From Saprospiraceae bacterium (GTDB taxonomy: Bacteria; Bacteroidota; Bacteroidia; Chitinophagales; Saprospiraceae): 64,000 nt of DNA. The stretch spans positions 1-64,000 of the forward strand of contig JADKGF010000009.1 of NCBI GenBank assembly GCA_016717105.1, read 5' to 3'. Both the position numbers and the translations under genes were made by a program. Positions 47,282 to 57,293 of the stretch are shown one piece after another. Each line of letters begins with the position of its first letter. Positions within the stretch are counted from its first letter, which is position 1. A model generated the notes under the pieces. It had not been told where the DNA came from. It saw only the letters and a program-made list of their open reading frames with translations, and searched no databases.

Positions 47282-48975
47282 TGTCTTATTTGTAACTTAT
47301 TAGTGGTGTTTAAACCTTTTAAATCGCCCTTTTGTTCAACAATCGGTTCTAACTCTTTTTTGAATGATATAGATATTTCCGTATCTTTATTTTCTCTGAG
47401 CTTTTCCCCTTTAACCAAAACATAACTTTCAGGTTGATATTTTTTTGTAAAATCAGCTGGATCCCATTGGCCGTTTCTGTTTTTGTCTTCTATGATTTCT
47501 ATATTGTATTTATCCGGAATCAGCGACTTGAAAGCAATTTCAAAAGAAGATGACTCGTCGATAATCAGCTGTGTGATCTGAGTCTTGTCTCTATAAAGTC
47601 GGAGGATATACACTTGTGAACTATCAAGATCAGAAATTTGCACTATCAGATTGGCTGATTTTTCTGCAGTCAATATCGTAAAAGCATGTCCTGTGCTATC
47701 GAGTGGAATTCCATACATATTATAAATCGCAGCACTATCGAGTTCTAAGATATAATTTTCGCCAGCCACCCAAGGGTACTTGATGATGAGCGACTTTTTA
47801 TCATTAGATATTTTGTACACCACATTATCTAGCAATCCAATCGTATCATATAGCAAGATAGAATCCGCACTGAAGTTTTCAATAGGGTAGTTGAATCGCA
47901 AAACAAGCGAATCCGAAGGCAACATGATGTTGCTATGATTGGTCGATACTTTTTTGAACTTCATCTTTTTCAAAAAGTCCGCTTTCCCTTTTGGTTTGAC
48001 CTTGATGGTATCTTCAGGCAAGTACACAAAAAATGAATCTAGATCACTCTTATAATTTATAATAAAGGTATCGGCTGCTATTTCGGGATAGTGTATGACT
48101 TCATCATCGGACAAGGTGTAGGGCAACTTATTTTCCGGTGAAGAATTGCAATTGAGTTTTATTTTGCCATAAGATTTGGAATCCACTGATTTGATGCGAA
48201 AATCTGGAGTCGGCAGCGATGCATGTAAGATTAAATCTGAAATAGACGTATCAGACAAGATGATCAACGAATCAGCAAACGCAATCTTTTCATTTTCAAG
48301 GTCATAGATGTAATTGAGATTTTCATCTTTGATGGCAAATAATCTGAAAGTGTCCGATTTTATATTGGCAAATGAAAACATACCATCTTTATCAGGTTTT
48401 GCAAAGTAAAATGGTTTTTCTTTTTTGACGATCGTATCCGCCGTCTTGTCGTACAAAAATACGATCATTTCGCCTTCTCCTTTATGACTTTGTGCATTGA
48501 TAATCTTGCCAGCTACATTGAGACTATCTAGAAAAGGACCAGTAGAAAAGACGTACGTGAAGTTGCTCAGCTTGTTGCCTTCATGGTAATCTACAATGGC
48601 ATCTCCAAAATTGATGGTATAAGTCGCATCATCTTTGAGTACTTCTTTTTCGTCAAATATAAAACTCAGTCTTTTGCCTTTGGCTTTGATTTTGGGTATG
48701 TAGGTGAGCGGTGGAGAGACCAGTACTTGTTTGGTTGCATCTTTCACTTCGATAAATTCATCGAAATAAAATACCAGTTCCCTAGGCTTGAACTTGACTT
48801 GACGGCCAGCTACTGAACGGAGTGAGTCCATGACAGGTGGCTTTTCATCTTTTTTGCCACCAGAAGGATTGCCTGTACTCGCACAAGAATACAGACACAT
48901 GCTAAGCACAATACCGTAAAAGATAGAGCAAGCAAGTGACAAATGTTTTTTCAGATGATCAGAATAATAGGACAA
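47278..48975 (-). CDS. Lipoprotein with SbsA-type Ig-like (Big_5) domains
   Basis: 565 residues. Lipobox GIVLSMCLYSCASTGNPSGG, then the typical start DEKPPVMDSLRSVAG and an SbsA Ig-like domain (PRELVFYFDEFIEVKDATKQ ... YTINFGDAIVDYHEGN), a carboxypeptidase-regulatory-like middle and a second Ig-like domain (LVLRFNYPIENFSADS). The end has the conserved DKNRNGQWDPADF-like element. Such proteins are common upstream of lptB in Bacteroidota; the role at the envelope is unknown. First gene of the four-gene operon. Confidence 0.8.
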   Translation of the reverse strand: MSYYSDHLKKHLSLACSIFYGIVLSMCLYSCASTGNPSGGKKDEKPPVMDSLRSVAGRQVKFKPRELVFYFDEFIEVKDATKQVLVSPPLTYIPKIKAKGKRLSFIFDEKEVLKDDATYTINFGDAIVDYHEGNKLSNFTYVFSTGPFLDSLNVAGKIINAQSHKGEGEMIVFLYDKTADTIVKKEKPFYFAKPDKDGMFSFANIKSDTFRLFAIKDENLNYIYDLENEKIAFADSLIILSDTSISDLILHASLPTPDFRIKSVDSKSYGKIKLNCNSSPENKLPYTLSDDEVIHYPEIAADTFIINYKSDLDSFFVYLPEDTIKVKPKGKADFLKKMKFKKVSTNHSNIMLPSDSLVLRFNYPIENFSADSILLYDTIGLLDNVVYKISNDKKSLIIKYPWVAGENYILELDSAAIYNMYGIPLDSTGHAFTILTAEKSANLIVQISDLDSSQVYILRLYRDKTQITQLIIDESSSFEIAFKSLIPDKYNIEIIEDKNRNGQWDPADFTKKYQPESYVLVKGEKLRENKDTEISISFKKELEPIVEQKGDLKGLNTTNKLQIRQ

Positions 48976-49276
48976 TGGTATCTTTTAAAATTATTAAGGT
49001 TAAAACGAAAACTATCAAAGAAGTATTTGATTTCACCTATTAAAATTTGGCGATGCAAATATAAGTAATGTTTGTTATTATAGGCAATAATGGGGAAATA
49101 GGTGGTGGGAAGGATTTTTGTAACTTGGATTTTAATTTGTTTGAAAAAAGAAAATTTCAACGAAACATAGTTTATTCAATTTCATATTTTTTATTTGTAC
49201 TTCAACTCTTGGATGAAGTATTACCAGTATTTTTTTGTCAATATTCCTAAATAAAATCGATTTTTTCATCTTATTA

Positions 49277-49316
49277 AATTCCCCAACTGCTTGCCCAAGC
49301 AAACAATCGGGGAATT
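49277..49316 (-). terminator. Hairpin after the VWA protein gene
   Basis: AATTCCCC and GGGGAATT (49277-49284, 49309-49316) form an 8-bp stem with inner pairing of GCTTG/CAAGC, right after the stop at 49330. The T-run on the minus strand is weak (TTTAATAAG). Confidence 0.5.
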
Positions 49317-49329
49317 AAGGATGCAATAA

Positions 49330-51384
49330 TTAATCATGAATAGAAGCCGAGAGCGTATTTGATTTAATACCATCAGCGACTCTCATCAATTTGATAAATT
49401 CATTTCTATATCCATCATCGTCTTTGCCTTTGGCTGCCGTTGCCATATCAATCATCGGCGCGAATGATTTTGATGACAAAGTCTGCCCATCTCTCAGCAA
49501 AAGTCCACCATAGGCTACAGCGATCGCAAATCTAACATCATCATTGAGTTCAGACTGTGAGACCAATGTATTTTTGATAACTTGTTCCCATTTTTTACTT
49601 TTGTCAGCATCAGGTTCTTTATACCTAAACTTGATCGTAGCTAATTCATCTAAGTTACCAAGGTTTTTATCTTTTTTGGAATTCGATTGGTATTTTAATG
49701 GATCCACGCTCAATATTCCATCAGCTGCAGAAGCTGTTGTCCCGATCTCATAAATGGCTGTCATCTGGTGACCCAATCCAAGCTCACCGCCATCTTTGGC
49801 ATCATTATTAAAGTCTTCTTTGTTGAGCATTCGATTTTCATATCCTACGAGTCGATAATAGCTAACCGTAGCAGGATTAAACTCTATTTGAAATTTAACA
49901 TCTTTGGCAATGGTATACATAGTACCTCCGAATTCATTGTGAAGTACTTTGTTCGCTTCTTGCATATTATCAATGTAGGCATGATTTCCATTTCCTTTGT
50001 CAGCTAAAATTTGCATTTTATCATCTTGGTAATTTCCCATTCCATATCCGAGAACAGATAAAAAAATACCTGTACTCCTTTTTTCTTCAATCAATTTTTC
50101 GAGAGACTGATTGTCGCTAATACCTACATTAAAGTCACCGTCTGTAGCCAAAATCACTCGATTGTTACCTTTAGTAATAAAATTTTCTTTTGCTATTTGG
50201 TAAGCTGTGATAATGCCCTGAGCTCCTGCGGTAGATCCACCAGATTCAAGTCCATCGAGAGCCGCAATGATTTTGGCTTTCTCTGAAGCCTTGGTAGATT
50301 GTAGTGCTACTCCAGCTTGACCAGCATAGGTTACGATAGCCACTTTGTCATCTGGACGCAATTGTTCGAGAAGGATTTTGCATGAAGCAATCACTAGTGG
50401 CAACTTATTATCATCAGACATACTTCCAGATACATCTATCAAAAAGACAATATTTGAAAGCGGCATTTTTTTGACATCCATCTTTTTGGACTGTACCCCG
50501 ACATGCAAGAGTTTCAATTCTTTATTCCACGGACAGTCTGTAAAATTTGTCGTGACGCCGATGATGTCCTTGTCTTTTGGTGCAGGATAATTGTATTGAA
50601 AATAATTGATCATCTCTTCGATTCTCACCGCATCTGCTGGTGGCAATTGACCATAATTGAGCATTCGTCGAACATTGCTATAAGCCGCTCTATCAACATC
50701 TAGAGCAAAGGTAGAAAGTGGTACGTCAGTGACAAATTTGAATTGGTTCTCATTAATTTTGGTATAGGATTCGGTATTAGGAGTATTAAAACTTATTTCA
50801 CTTTGTGGTACTGAATTACCGTTTACACGGACTCCATCTAGAAAGTATACTGTTTCATTAGACCTAGAACCTCTGACAGAAATTTCTGCACCAGTAGAAG
50901 ATGAGATCCCAGCCACAGTTGTAGTTATGGCATCTACTGATTTGGTGGGCAAAGTTCTTATCTTTTCGGCTGTTATTGTTGTTCCTTGACTAGTATTATC
51001 AATTTCTACAAGAGGAACTTTGTATGCTACTATTTGAACTTCATTCAGAATATTATTATCAATATTCATTTTCAAATCCAGTCGATGATCTTTTCCTAGC
51101 TTGATCTCGAAGTTTTTGATCATTATGGCTTCGTAGCCTACATACTGTACTTCAATATCAATTAGTCCAACTGGAGGAGCACTAAAAAAATAATTGCCAT
51201 CTATATCGGTCTCTGTTCCTTGTATAAATTTGCCAGCTTGAAAGACCTTTACGGTTGCAAAAATCAATACTTCTCCTGATTTAGAATCGGTTACTTTACC
51301 ACTTAAGTTATTTACTACAGGTTTTGTTGGGTTTGCGAACAACATAGTTGCTACTACGAATAGAGTTTGGATAAAAGTCATCAT
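49330..51384 (-). CDS. VWA-domain protein with carboxypeptidase-regulatory and TonB-plug-like N-terminus (YfbK type)
   Basis: 684 residues. Signal peptide, then a beta-sandwich (LSGKVTDSKSGEVLIFATVK) as in SusC proteins, and a TonB plug-like piece (EKIRTLPTKSVDAITTTVAG ... EISVRGSRSNETVYFLDGVR). Next comes a YfbK N-terminal region (FALDVDRAAYSNVRRMLNYG), a von Willebrand A domain with an intact MIDAS (VFLIDVSGSMSDDNKLPL, TDGDFNVG), and a C-terminal DUF3520 region (EIGTTASAADGILSVDPLKY). It is probably an exported, membrane-associated binding or assembly protein. The plug has no barrel. Intact; likely monocistronic. Confidence 0.85.
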   Translation of the reverse strand: MMTFIQTLFVVATMLFANPTKPVVNNLSGKVTDSKSGEVLIFATVKVFQAGKFIQGTETDIDGNYFFSAPPVGLIDIEVQYVGYEAIMIKNFEIKLGKDHRLDLKMNIDNNILNEVQIVAYKVPLVEIDNTSQGTTITAEKIRTLPTKSVDAITTTVAGISSSTGAEISVRGSRSNETVYFLDGVRVNGNSVPQSEISFNTPNTESYTKINENQFKFVTDVPLSTFALDVDRAAYSNVRRMLNYGQLPPADAVRIEEMINYFQYNYPAPKDKDIIGVTTNFTDCPWNKELKLLHVGVQSKKMDVKKMPLSNIVFLIDVSGSMSDDNKLPLVIASCKILLEQLRPDDKVAIVTYAGQAGVALQSTKASEKAKIIAALDGLESGGSTAGAQGIITAYQIAKENFITKGNNRVILATDGDFNVGISDNQSLEKLIEEKRSTGIFLSVLGYGMGNYQDDKMQILADKGNGNHAYIDNMQEANKVLHNEFGGTMYTIAKDVKFQIEFNPATVSYYRLVGYENRMLNKEDFNNDAKDGGELGLGHQMTAIYEIGTTASAADGILSVDPLKYQSNSKKDKNLGNLDELATIKFRYKEPDADKSKKWEQVIKNTLVSQSELNDDVRFAIAVAYGGLLLRDGQTLSSKSFAPMIDMATAAKGKDDDGYRNEFIKLMRVADGIKSNTLSASIHD

Positions 51385-51857
51385 ATGTTTATTTTTTTAA
51401 TAACGGTGAATGAATTATAATAAGTCGTTCGAACTGTTACAAATGTAGGCTAGTTTTGATTATTAAGATGTCGCCAATGTGACACAACGGTGCAATGGTA
51501 ATATGAAATAAGTACACCTTGTCGTGATGATGACATAAGTTAAAAAAAATTATATTTCACTTGCAGCAAATCGAGAGTGAGATTCGTTTAGGGGTGAAAC
51601 AACAAAATCTGAACGATAAGTCTATAACTTGTGACGCATTATTGATAGTCTGGTCCCACAACAGGAAGTTCTCACGCAATAGTCACGCAAAAACCGTATA
51701 GAATATGACCGGCTGATCAAAGGAGTTTAGATTCTAGGAACTTCGTGCCAAACTGCCTGTCTCGCCAAGGCTGGAAAACTAAGTTGTTTTCGGCAGTTTT
51801 CATTCCTTTATTTTCAATTGCAATTCATGCTCCTTTTTTCATACTTATTTTTAGCAT
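51385..51857. other. Intergenic region without recognised gene
   Basis: About 470 bases. On the plus strand 51560-51700 has a 47-codon open stretch (HLQQIESEIRLGVKQQNLND ...) with no ATG and no known family; it may be chance or a relic. No terminator or promoter was supported. Confidence 0.4.
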
Positions 51858-52307
51858 CTAAAAACATTGCTCTTCTATTATTATGGTTTTTAGTCTCCAA
51901 ATTCCAGCAATAACAAACACCATTCCAACAAGAATAAATGGTGGAAACATTAAACCTGCTAAAATTGTCCATATTATGCCAAAGATAATTACAAATATTT
52001 CCATAAATGAAGTAAGTGTTCCATTAGTATCAGGTAAAGTCCCATTTACCATAAAATTTGGGAGATTATTATTCCATTCTCTATCTAACATTTCGATTTC
52101 AGCGTAAATTTGAGAGTTGTTCTGTCCTTCATTTTGTTCTTTTGCGTAGCTTGGCCCTTCTTTTTCTATTGTAAAGTAAGAAGTTTCAGTTTTTACTATT
52201 TCTAATAAAGAACTACAATTATTACATGTAACATATTTAGTAATTTGAGTTACTTCAAGTAAATTTCCGCAATTGTTACAATTAATATTGAGATGTTTTA
52301 TTTTCAT
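51858..52307 (-). CDS. Zinc-ribbon membrane protein of unknown function
   Basis: 149 residues. The N-terminus holds two CxxC pairs (NINCNNCGNLLEVTQI, YVTCNNCSSLLEI) expected to bind one zinc. The C-terminus has two hydrophobic helices (MEIFVIIFGIIWTILAGLMF, PFILVGMVFVIAGIW). It is therefore a small membrane protein with a cytoplasmic zinc ribbon. Monocistronic as far as visible. No family name can be given. Confidence 0.6.
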   Translation of the reverse strand: MKIKHLNINCNNCGNLLEVTQITKYVTCNNCSSLLEIVKTETSYFTIEKEGPSYAKEQNEGQNNSQIYAEIEMLDREWNNNLPNFMVNGTLPDTNGTLTSFMEIFVIIFGIIWTILAGLMFPPFILVGMVFVIAGIWRLKTIIIEEQCF

Positions 52308-52516
52308 TTTCAGGTATAAATTTTCGATTTGTAAATATTCGCCATTTTCTGAGCAATAATTTTTTTTCTTACATCAGGTTCATTTCATTTGTTAATATAT
52401 CATGTTTTGACTTCACTTCTCAATTTATAAGATCAAAGATAATAAATTGTTTGATTGGGTACTTTTTACAGTAAAGAAATTTTTACAAATTCCCTCCTAA
52501 AAGTTCTTTCCAATTC

Positions 52517-53419
52517 CTACTCATAATTCCACTTGCTGATGCGTAGCTGATATCTTTTTTCGGAGACATTCCATTTTGATTTGTCAATCGTAGATTCCAG
52601 TTTTTCTTCTTCAATATCATTGATCATATTGCCAAAAAAATCTAAGCCCGTCTGCCTTTCTACCTCGTCGATCGGCACCATGTACTCTTGGAGTCTGCGC
52701 TCCGACATCTCATGTGGGATGATGAATGCGATGCCTTTTTTCTCAGGTTGTGTATAATCGAGCAGTACCTTATAGAAAGCTGATGGCACGGTGACTTTGC
52801 TTGATTTACCGATGGTTTTTATTGGGTTAGTTAGGATCGGGCCTGTGATGATGTATAAGTTTTCGGCCTTGTATGTCCAGTCTCTTATGTTTTCTTCGAG
52901 TTCTTTCCAAATGCCATTATTGACTTGTCGGAGTTGTGGCGACATATTGCTCATATAAAAGGATTCGTACATAGCTACCGAGTCAAATGCCATATCTCCA
53001 GCAGGCGCCATATGTCCACGTGTATATCCAGAATTGCTGTAATCTCTATGATGCGCCGACTGACTTTGTACCAGCGGATCTTCCATAAAATCTCTTTGAC
53101 GCTGTACATTTTCGGCATTCAGCATGGTGCGATCCATGTGATAGGCGACCCATTCCGCTTGTTCGGCGCTTTCTTTGTACGATAGCGAGTAATACTTATG
53201 ATGGACGATCTCGCCAGTTGATGTCGGCAGAAAAGTTCTCAGACTGTAATCTTCTCCACTAACAGGATTGGCATCAGGTGTTGTAAAATCGATTTGATTC
53301 TTAAAATAATAACCACCACCTACAAGGGCTAAAACCGCAAATATCAAACCTACTACCATTCTGAAGGTCGTTTGTAAGCCTTTGTTTTCTCGCCCGTGAT
53401 TTTGTCTGAATTGTGCCAT
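52517..53419 (-). CDS. Membrane-anchored DNA/RNA non-specific endonuclease (NUC1 family)
   Basis: 300 residues. One N-terminal membrane helix (VGLIFAVLALVGGGYYF), then the beta-beta-alpha-metal nuclease fold with SGYTRGHMAPAGDMAFD carrying the RGH variant of the DRGH motif and its catalytic His. The NMSPQLRQVNNGIWKELEEN stretch holds the metal-binding Asn. It would degrade DNA and RNA outside the cytoplasm. Starts 5 bases after the aspartate kinase gene on the same strand. Confidence 0.87.
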   Translation of the reverse strand: MAQFRQNHGRENKGLQTTFRMVVGLIFAVLALVGGGYYFKNQIDFTTPDANPVSGEDYSLRTFLPTSTGEIVHHKYYSLSYKESAEQAEWVAYHMDRTMLNAENVQRQRDFMEDPLVQSQSAHHRDYSNSGYTRGHMAPAGDMAFDSVAMYESFYMSNMSPQLRQVNNGIWKELEENIRDWTYKAENLYIITGPILTNPIKTIGKSSKVTVPSAFYKVLLDYTQPEKKGIAFIIPHEMSERRLQEYMVPIDEVERQTGLDFFGNMINDIEEEKLESTIDKSKWNVSEKRYQLRISKWNYE

Positions 53420-53424
53420 CGATT

Positions 53425-54723
53425 TTAGTGGTTGGTTTCCTTTCTTTTCATTTTAGGCAGATTGCGAACGACCATTTGTACTGTGTCAGACAGCCGCTCT
53501 TCGAATAATATAAGTTTGTTCTTTTTCATATCCTTGAGAATATCCTCATTATAATGTCTGATAGTGATCAATTCAAGGTCATTGTCGGTGATCATTTTGA
53601 ATTCGGCACCCAGTTCTGATTCGAATTTTTTGATACGATCTGGTATATTATTTACACAAACAGTAAAGCTGATGGCTGTATTTCGCATCATATTGACCTT
53701 GAGTCTATACTTAGCCAATAAAGAAAAAATCATACTCAAGTGGTGCTCTGCCACGAACGAAAAGTCATTGGTAGAAATATGCAACAATGTCTGATCCATT
53801 TCGATTACGACTACTGGCGGATAGCTTAGTTCCTTCTCATCACTGATGATCGTTCCTTCGCTGGATGGATCCAAAAATGGCCTTACGTACAGAGGAATTT
53901 GTTTGTTTTGAATAGGTTTGATTGTTTTTGGATGGATAACTTTTGCGCCGTAATAGGTCATTTCGATGGCTTCTTTGTACGAAAGTCGTGGCATCATGAT
54001 CACTTCTTCAAAAATACGTGGATCTCCAGTCAATACACCGGGCACATCTTTCCAAATGTGCATACTTTCGGCATCCAAGCAATACGATAAGATAGCTGCC
54101 GTATAGTCGGAGCCTTCACGACCTAATGTAGTGGTGAAGTTCTCAGAAGTACTGCCTATAAATCCTTGTGTGACAATGATTTGGTGGTTTTCGAGCAATG
54201 GATTTATTTTGCTGATAGCATTTTTTTGAGTGCTATCCCAGATGATTCTAGCATCGCGAAATGTATTGTCGGTAGCTATGACATCACGCACATCCAACCA
54301 TTGGCTTTGGAGCTTTAACGTCGTCAAATAATGGCCCAAAATCTTGGAAGATAATAATTCGCCCATAGACACAATTTGGTCATACGTGTAATCAAAATCT
54401 TCATGTGGCACTTCTTCCAGTATCCACTCTATTTCGACAAAAACATCATTGATATCATCGATTACCGCTTGTCCATCAGCAAAAAGATCGGTAATAAGTG
54501 CGATATGTGCTTGTTTGACATCATCAAGAAGTGAATAAGCTCGTCCATCCTGTGCATAGTAACTTTTGACCACTGCTTCGAGTGCATTGGTAGTCTTGCC
54601 CATAGCGGAGACAACGAGTACTATTTTGCCTTGTTTAAAAGTGGACATGATTTGTCCCACATTTTTGAATCCTTCTGCATCTCTGACCGATGCACCACCA
54701 AACTTAAAGACTTTCAATTCCAT
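53425..54723 (-). CDS. lysC: Aspartate kinase
   Basis: About 432 residues from the start at 54723, chosen because MELKVFKFGGASVRDAEGFK is the canonical N-terminus; an ATG 3 codons upstream exists. Other marks are VVSAMGKTTNALE, LSSKILGHYL, TLGREGSDYTAAILSY and WKDVPGVLTGDPRI, all of the amino-acid kinase fold. The C-terminal 120 residues form ACT-like domains (LHISTNDFSFVAEHHLSMIF). It phosphorylates aspartate, the first step to lysine, threonine and methionine. Monofunctional, without homoserine dehydrogenase. Divergent from the LOG gene. Confidence 0.92.
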   Translation of the reverse strand: MELKVFKFGGASVRDAEGFKNVGQIMSTFKQGKIVLVVSAMGKTTNALEAVVKSYYAQDGRAYSLLDDVKQAHIALITDLFADGQAVIDDINDVFVEIEWILEEVPHEDFDYTYDQIVSMGELLSSKILGHYLTTLKLQSQWLDVRDVIATDNTFRDARIIWDSTQKNAISKINPLLENHQIIVTQGFIGSTSENFTTTLGREGSDYTAAILSYCLDAESMHIWKDVPGVLTGDPRIFEEVIMMPRLSYKEAIEMTYYGAKVIHPKTIKPIQNKQIPLYVRPFLDPSSEGTIISDEKELSYPPVVVIEMDQTLLHISTNDFSFVAEHHLSMIFSLLAKYRLKVNMMRNTAISFTVCVNNIPDRIKKFESELGAEFKMITDNDLELITIRHYNEDILKDMKKNKLILFEERLSDTVQMVVRNLPKMKRKETNH

Positions 54724-54963
54724 AATATACACGACATCTTTCGATGAAAAAAAATTTGCGTAAAGGTACAGAGAAATAAAATATTATTAAACATATCACT
54801 TGTTTTAGTAGTCAGAACGAATTTTTATTTGGTGAAATTAGCTTGGTTTTTTAAAGCACAGTTTAAGTCACTTATATTGGTGATGTGCATCAGTTGTCTA
54901 ATTCTAATATATGCGTTTTATTTCTTAATTTTACCCGCTAATAAGTACAAAAAGTATCATTTT

Positions 54964-55554
54964 ATGAATCAGATACATGCAGTGTCGGTGTTTTGTGGAT
55001 CGTCGTCAGGTAATGAAGGGATTTTTGAAACATCAGCACGTAGGCTTGGTGAATTTTTAGCCAAGAATAACATCACGCTCATCTATGGTGGTGCCAAAGT
55101 AGGCCTCATGGGCGCCGTAGCTGATGGCGCTATATTAAGCGGTGGAAATGTAGTGGGCGTGATTCCAGATTTTATTCGCAACAAGGAAATAGCGCATGAA
55201 GGCATCACTGAGCTCATCATCGTGAAATCTATGCACGAACGCAAAACCATTATGTACGAAAAATCTGATGGCGCTATCATCTTACCTGGTGGCTTCGGCA
55301 CGATGGATGAGATGTTCGAACTTCTTACATGGGGCCAATTGGGATTACACACCAAACCCATTGGTATTCTGAATATCGATGGATATTATAATGATCTGCT
55401 AAAATTTATCGATCATATGGTAGTTAAAAACTTGCTTCGAGTATCTAATCGAGAAATGCTATTGGTAAGTGACAATATCGATGATTTGTATAGCAAAATG
55501 GCTGAATACGAAGCACCAACTAGAGCCAAATGGATCAGCAAAGAGCAGGTCTAA
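54964..55554 (+). CDS. LOG family protein (cytokinin-type nucleotide phosphoribohydrolase)
   Basis: About 196 residues from the start at 54964 (MNQIHAVSVFCGSSSGNEGI); an earlier ATG at 54829 adds a hydrophobic stretch that looks non-native, though a membrane-anchored form cannot be excluded. The family motif PGGFGTMDE (LPGGFGTMDEMFELLTWGQL) and SMHERKTIMYE, i.e. the R/E active-site pair, are present. LOG enzymes release the base from nucleoside 5'-monophosphates. Confidence 0.88.
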   Translation: MNQIHAVSVFCGSSSGNEGIFETSARRLGEFLAKNNITLIYGGAKVGLMGAVADGAILSGGNVVGVIPDFIRNKEIAHEGITELIIVKSMHERKTIMYEKSDGAIILPGGFGTMDEMFELLTWGQLGLHTKPIGILNIDGYYNDLLKFIDHMVVKNLLRVSNREMLLVSDNIDDLYSKMAEYEAPTRAKWISKEQV

Positions 55555-55608
55555 GGATAAACAACTTACTTAGTTATGGTGTTTGTAGAAGGTTAAATTG
55601 ATGATAAA

Positions 55609-56163
55609 TTGAAGATTGTAAATCTAACAGTTGCAGGCGGATACAAACCAGAAACGGAGATTGCCCGATTTTTTGGGAAAGACTCATTGCCAAATGGAGC
55701 TACATCTTTTAGGAAAAAAGGAATCGGTGGATTGACTTTTTGGGATCCACAAGATGAGGATCGCAAACACAAATTCAAATGTATCATGGTCGCTTTTCCA
55801 GATGGGTTAGGTGTTTACTGCCGCAATCATAGGGCCAACTATCTCGTCTTAATTCACAAAAGAGAATTGAAATCTATTGACTTTGTCAAAGAGCAAGATA
55901 CCATAAAACCTTATACATGGTCATTGTATACTTTGATGACGAAGGCTGGCATTTCTTACCATACCGCATCAAAATATCTAATGCCAGTGGAAATAATCCA
56001 TCATGATTCTGCCAAATGTATCTTGCGTACGGAAGAAACGTTTTTGACTTTTGAACTTGACAAAGCCCATCCTGACAAGCTGATTTCGTTTTTAAAAGAA
56101 CATCATTTTCAAGACATTCTGAATAACAAGATCCTTTCACCCAAAATAATTGCACACAAATGA
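55609..56163 (+). CDS. Uncharacterised cytoplasmic protein
   Basis: 184 residues from a TTG start at 55609 (KIVNLTVAGGYKPETEIARF). Two mixed alpha/beta halves; the second half of the sequence carries pieces such as HDSAKCILRTEETFLTFELD. No motif recognised and no signal peptide. It overlaps the VOC gene by 4 bases (ATGA) and is followed by the exported protein at 56571, forming a three-gene run. Confidence 0.6.
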   Translation: MKIVNLTVAGGYKPETEIARFFGKDSLPNGATSFRKKGIGGLTFWDPQDEDRKHKFKCIMVAFPDGLGVYCRNHRANYLVLIHKRELKSIDFVKEQDTIKPYTWSLYTLMTKAGISYHTASKYLMPVEIIHHDSAKCILRTEETFLTFELDKAHPDKLISFLKEHHFQDILNNKILSPKIIAHK

Positions 56164-56570
56164 AAAGAGTGATTGGCATTGGTGGCTTGTTTTTTAAAAC
56201 TTCAGATCCTGAATCTACCAAAAGTTGGTATGAAAAACATCTTGGTATAAAAATGGATGCTTATGGCGCTGTTTTTATTTCGCGAAAGCCCGAAGCTCCT
56301 GCTGAAAACCAATATTTGCAATGGAGCCCATTTAAACGAGATACTGATTATTTTTTGCCATCAGATAAAGAATTTATGGTCAATTATCGGGTCGAAAATC
56401 TAGAAAAACTGGTAGCAATGCTGAAGGACGAAGGTGTAACAATTTGCGATGAAATAGCGTCATATGATTACGGTAAGTTTGTGCATATCATGGACAATGA
56501 TGGAAATAAAATAGAATTGTGGGAACCAGTGGATGCTGTATTTGATGATTTTTATAAAAATAATGAATAA
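56160..56570 (+). CDS. VOC/glyoxalase superfamily protein
   Basis: 136 residues with two beta-alpha-beta-beta-beta modules. IGIGGLFFKTSDPESTKSWY EKHLGIK opens the first, and YGKFVHIMDNDGNKIELWEP with the conserved metal-binding Glu closes the second. VOC proteins bind a divalent metal and act as lyases, dioxygenases or resistance proteins; the substrate is unclear. Start overlaps the preceding gene by 4 bases. Confidence 0.85.
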   Translation: MKRVIGIGGLFFKTSDPESTKSWYEKHLGIKMDAYGAVFISRKPEAPAENQYLQWSPFKRDTDYFLPSDKEFMVNYRVENLEKLVAMLKDEGVTICDEIASYDYGKFVHIMDNDGNKIELWEPVDAVFDDFYKNNE

Positions 56571-57191
56571 ATGCTTTTAATATTTATTGCTGCTTTTTGG
56601 TCAGTATTCACTTCAGTGCCCGAATTCAAGGACATGAGTGATCAGTTTTATTTGGGAGTCGAAAATCCGATTTCTATACGATTGAATCAATGTGAAGCAG
56701 AAGACATTCAGATAAAAGTAAGTGAAGGAAGTTTACACAAGCGGTCTGATTCGACCTATATTTATATGGGCCATCAAGCTATTGAAGAGTTGAAAATAAA
56801 ACTGTATTACAAAAAGATCTTATGTGCTGTAAAGGTCGTTTCTGTCACCAATATACCTGCGCCAGCCGTTGCCTTCAGTAATGAAAGTGATGGTATGATA
56901 AGAATAGCGGATCTTAATTCGTCTGTTACACTTGGTTTTAAATATGATGCCAATTACCCAGACCAACTCAAAAGCGACATTGTCTCCTTTCAGGTTTCTA
57001 TTCAGAATAAATCTGGGATGCAATTGTATTTTGCACCTATAAAGGGAAATAAACTGGATGATCTCGCCATAAGCAAACTTAAACAAGCAGGCGTAGGTTC
57101 GATCATTAATATCTCAAATATTGTCTCTCAAAATCAAAGATCTGGATTGGCTCGAAATGGTATTAATCATCAAGTAGTGGTTGGTCAGTGA
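56571..57191 (+). CDS. Exported protein with possible GldM-like C-terminal domains
   Basis: 206 residues, starting directly after the VOC stop. A short signal peptide (LLIFIAAFWSVFTSV), then YLGVENPISIRLNQCEAEDI and SLHKRSDSTYIYMG, which resemble the beta-sandwich domains at the end of the gliding/T9SS protein GldM (VGVxNP-type start). The second domain (GFKYDANYPDQLKSDIVSFQ) is similar in make-up. Resemblance is by pattern only. If right, it is a free-standing periplasmic version. Function unknown. Confidence 0.45.
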   Translation: MLLIFIAAFWSVFTSVPEFKDMSDQFYLGVENPISIRLNQCEAEDIQIKVSEGSLHKRSDSTYIYMGHQAIEELKIKLYYKKILCAVKVVSVTNIPAPAVAFSNESDGMIRIADLNSSVTLGFKYDANYPDQLKSDIVSFQVSIQNKSGMQLYFAPIKGNKLDDLAISKLKQAGVGSIINISNIVSQNQRSGLARNGINHQVVVGQ

Positions 57192-57293
57192 GTTGTTTAT
57201 ATTTTATTGAGCTAATTGAAGTGTAATGACATTCATATTGGATGTTGAATTACCGACTTTTATGCGTTTTATTAAGCTTTTTATACTAAGATG

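Noticed and set aside
51560..51700. 47-codon open stretch HLQQIESEIR...
   Set aside because: No start codon, no recognisable family and short enough to be chance.
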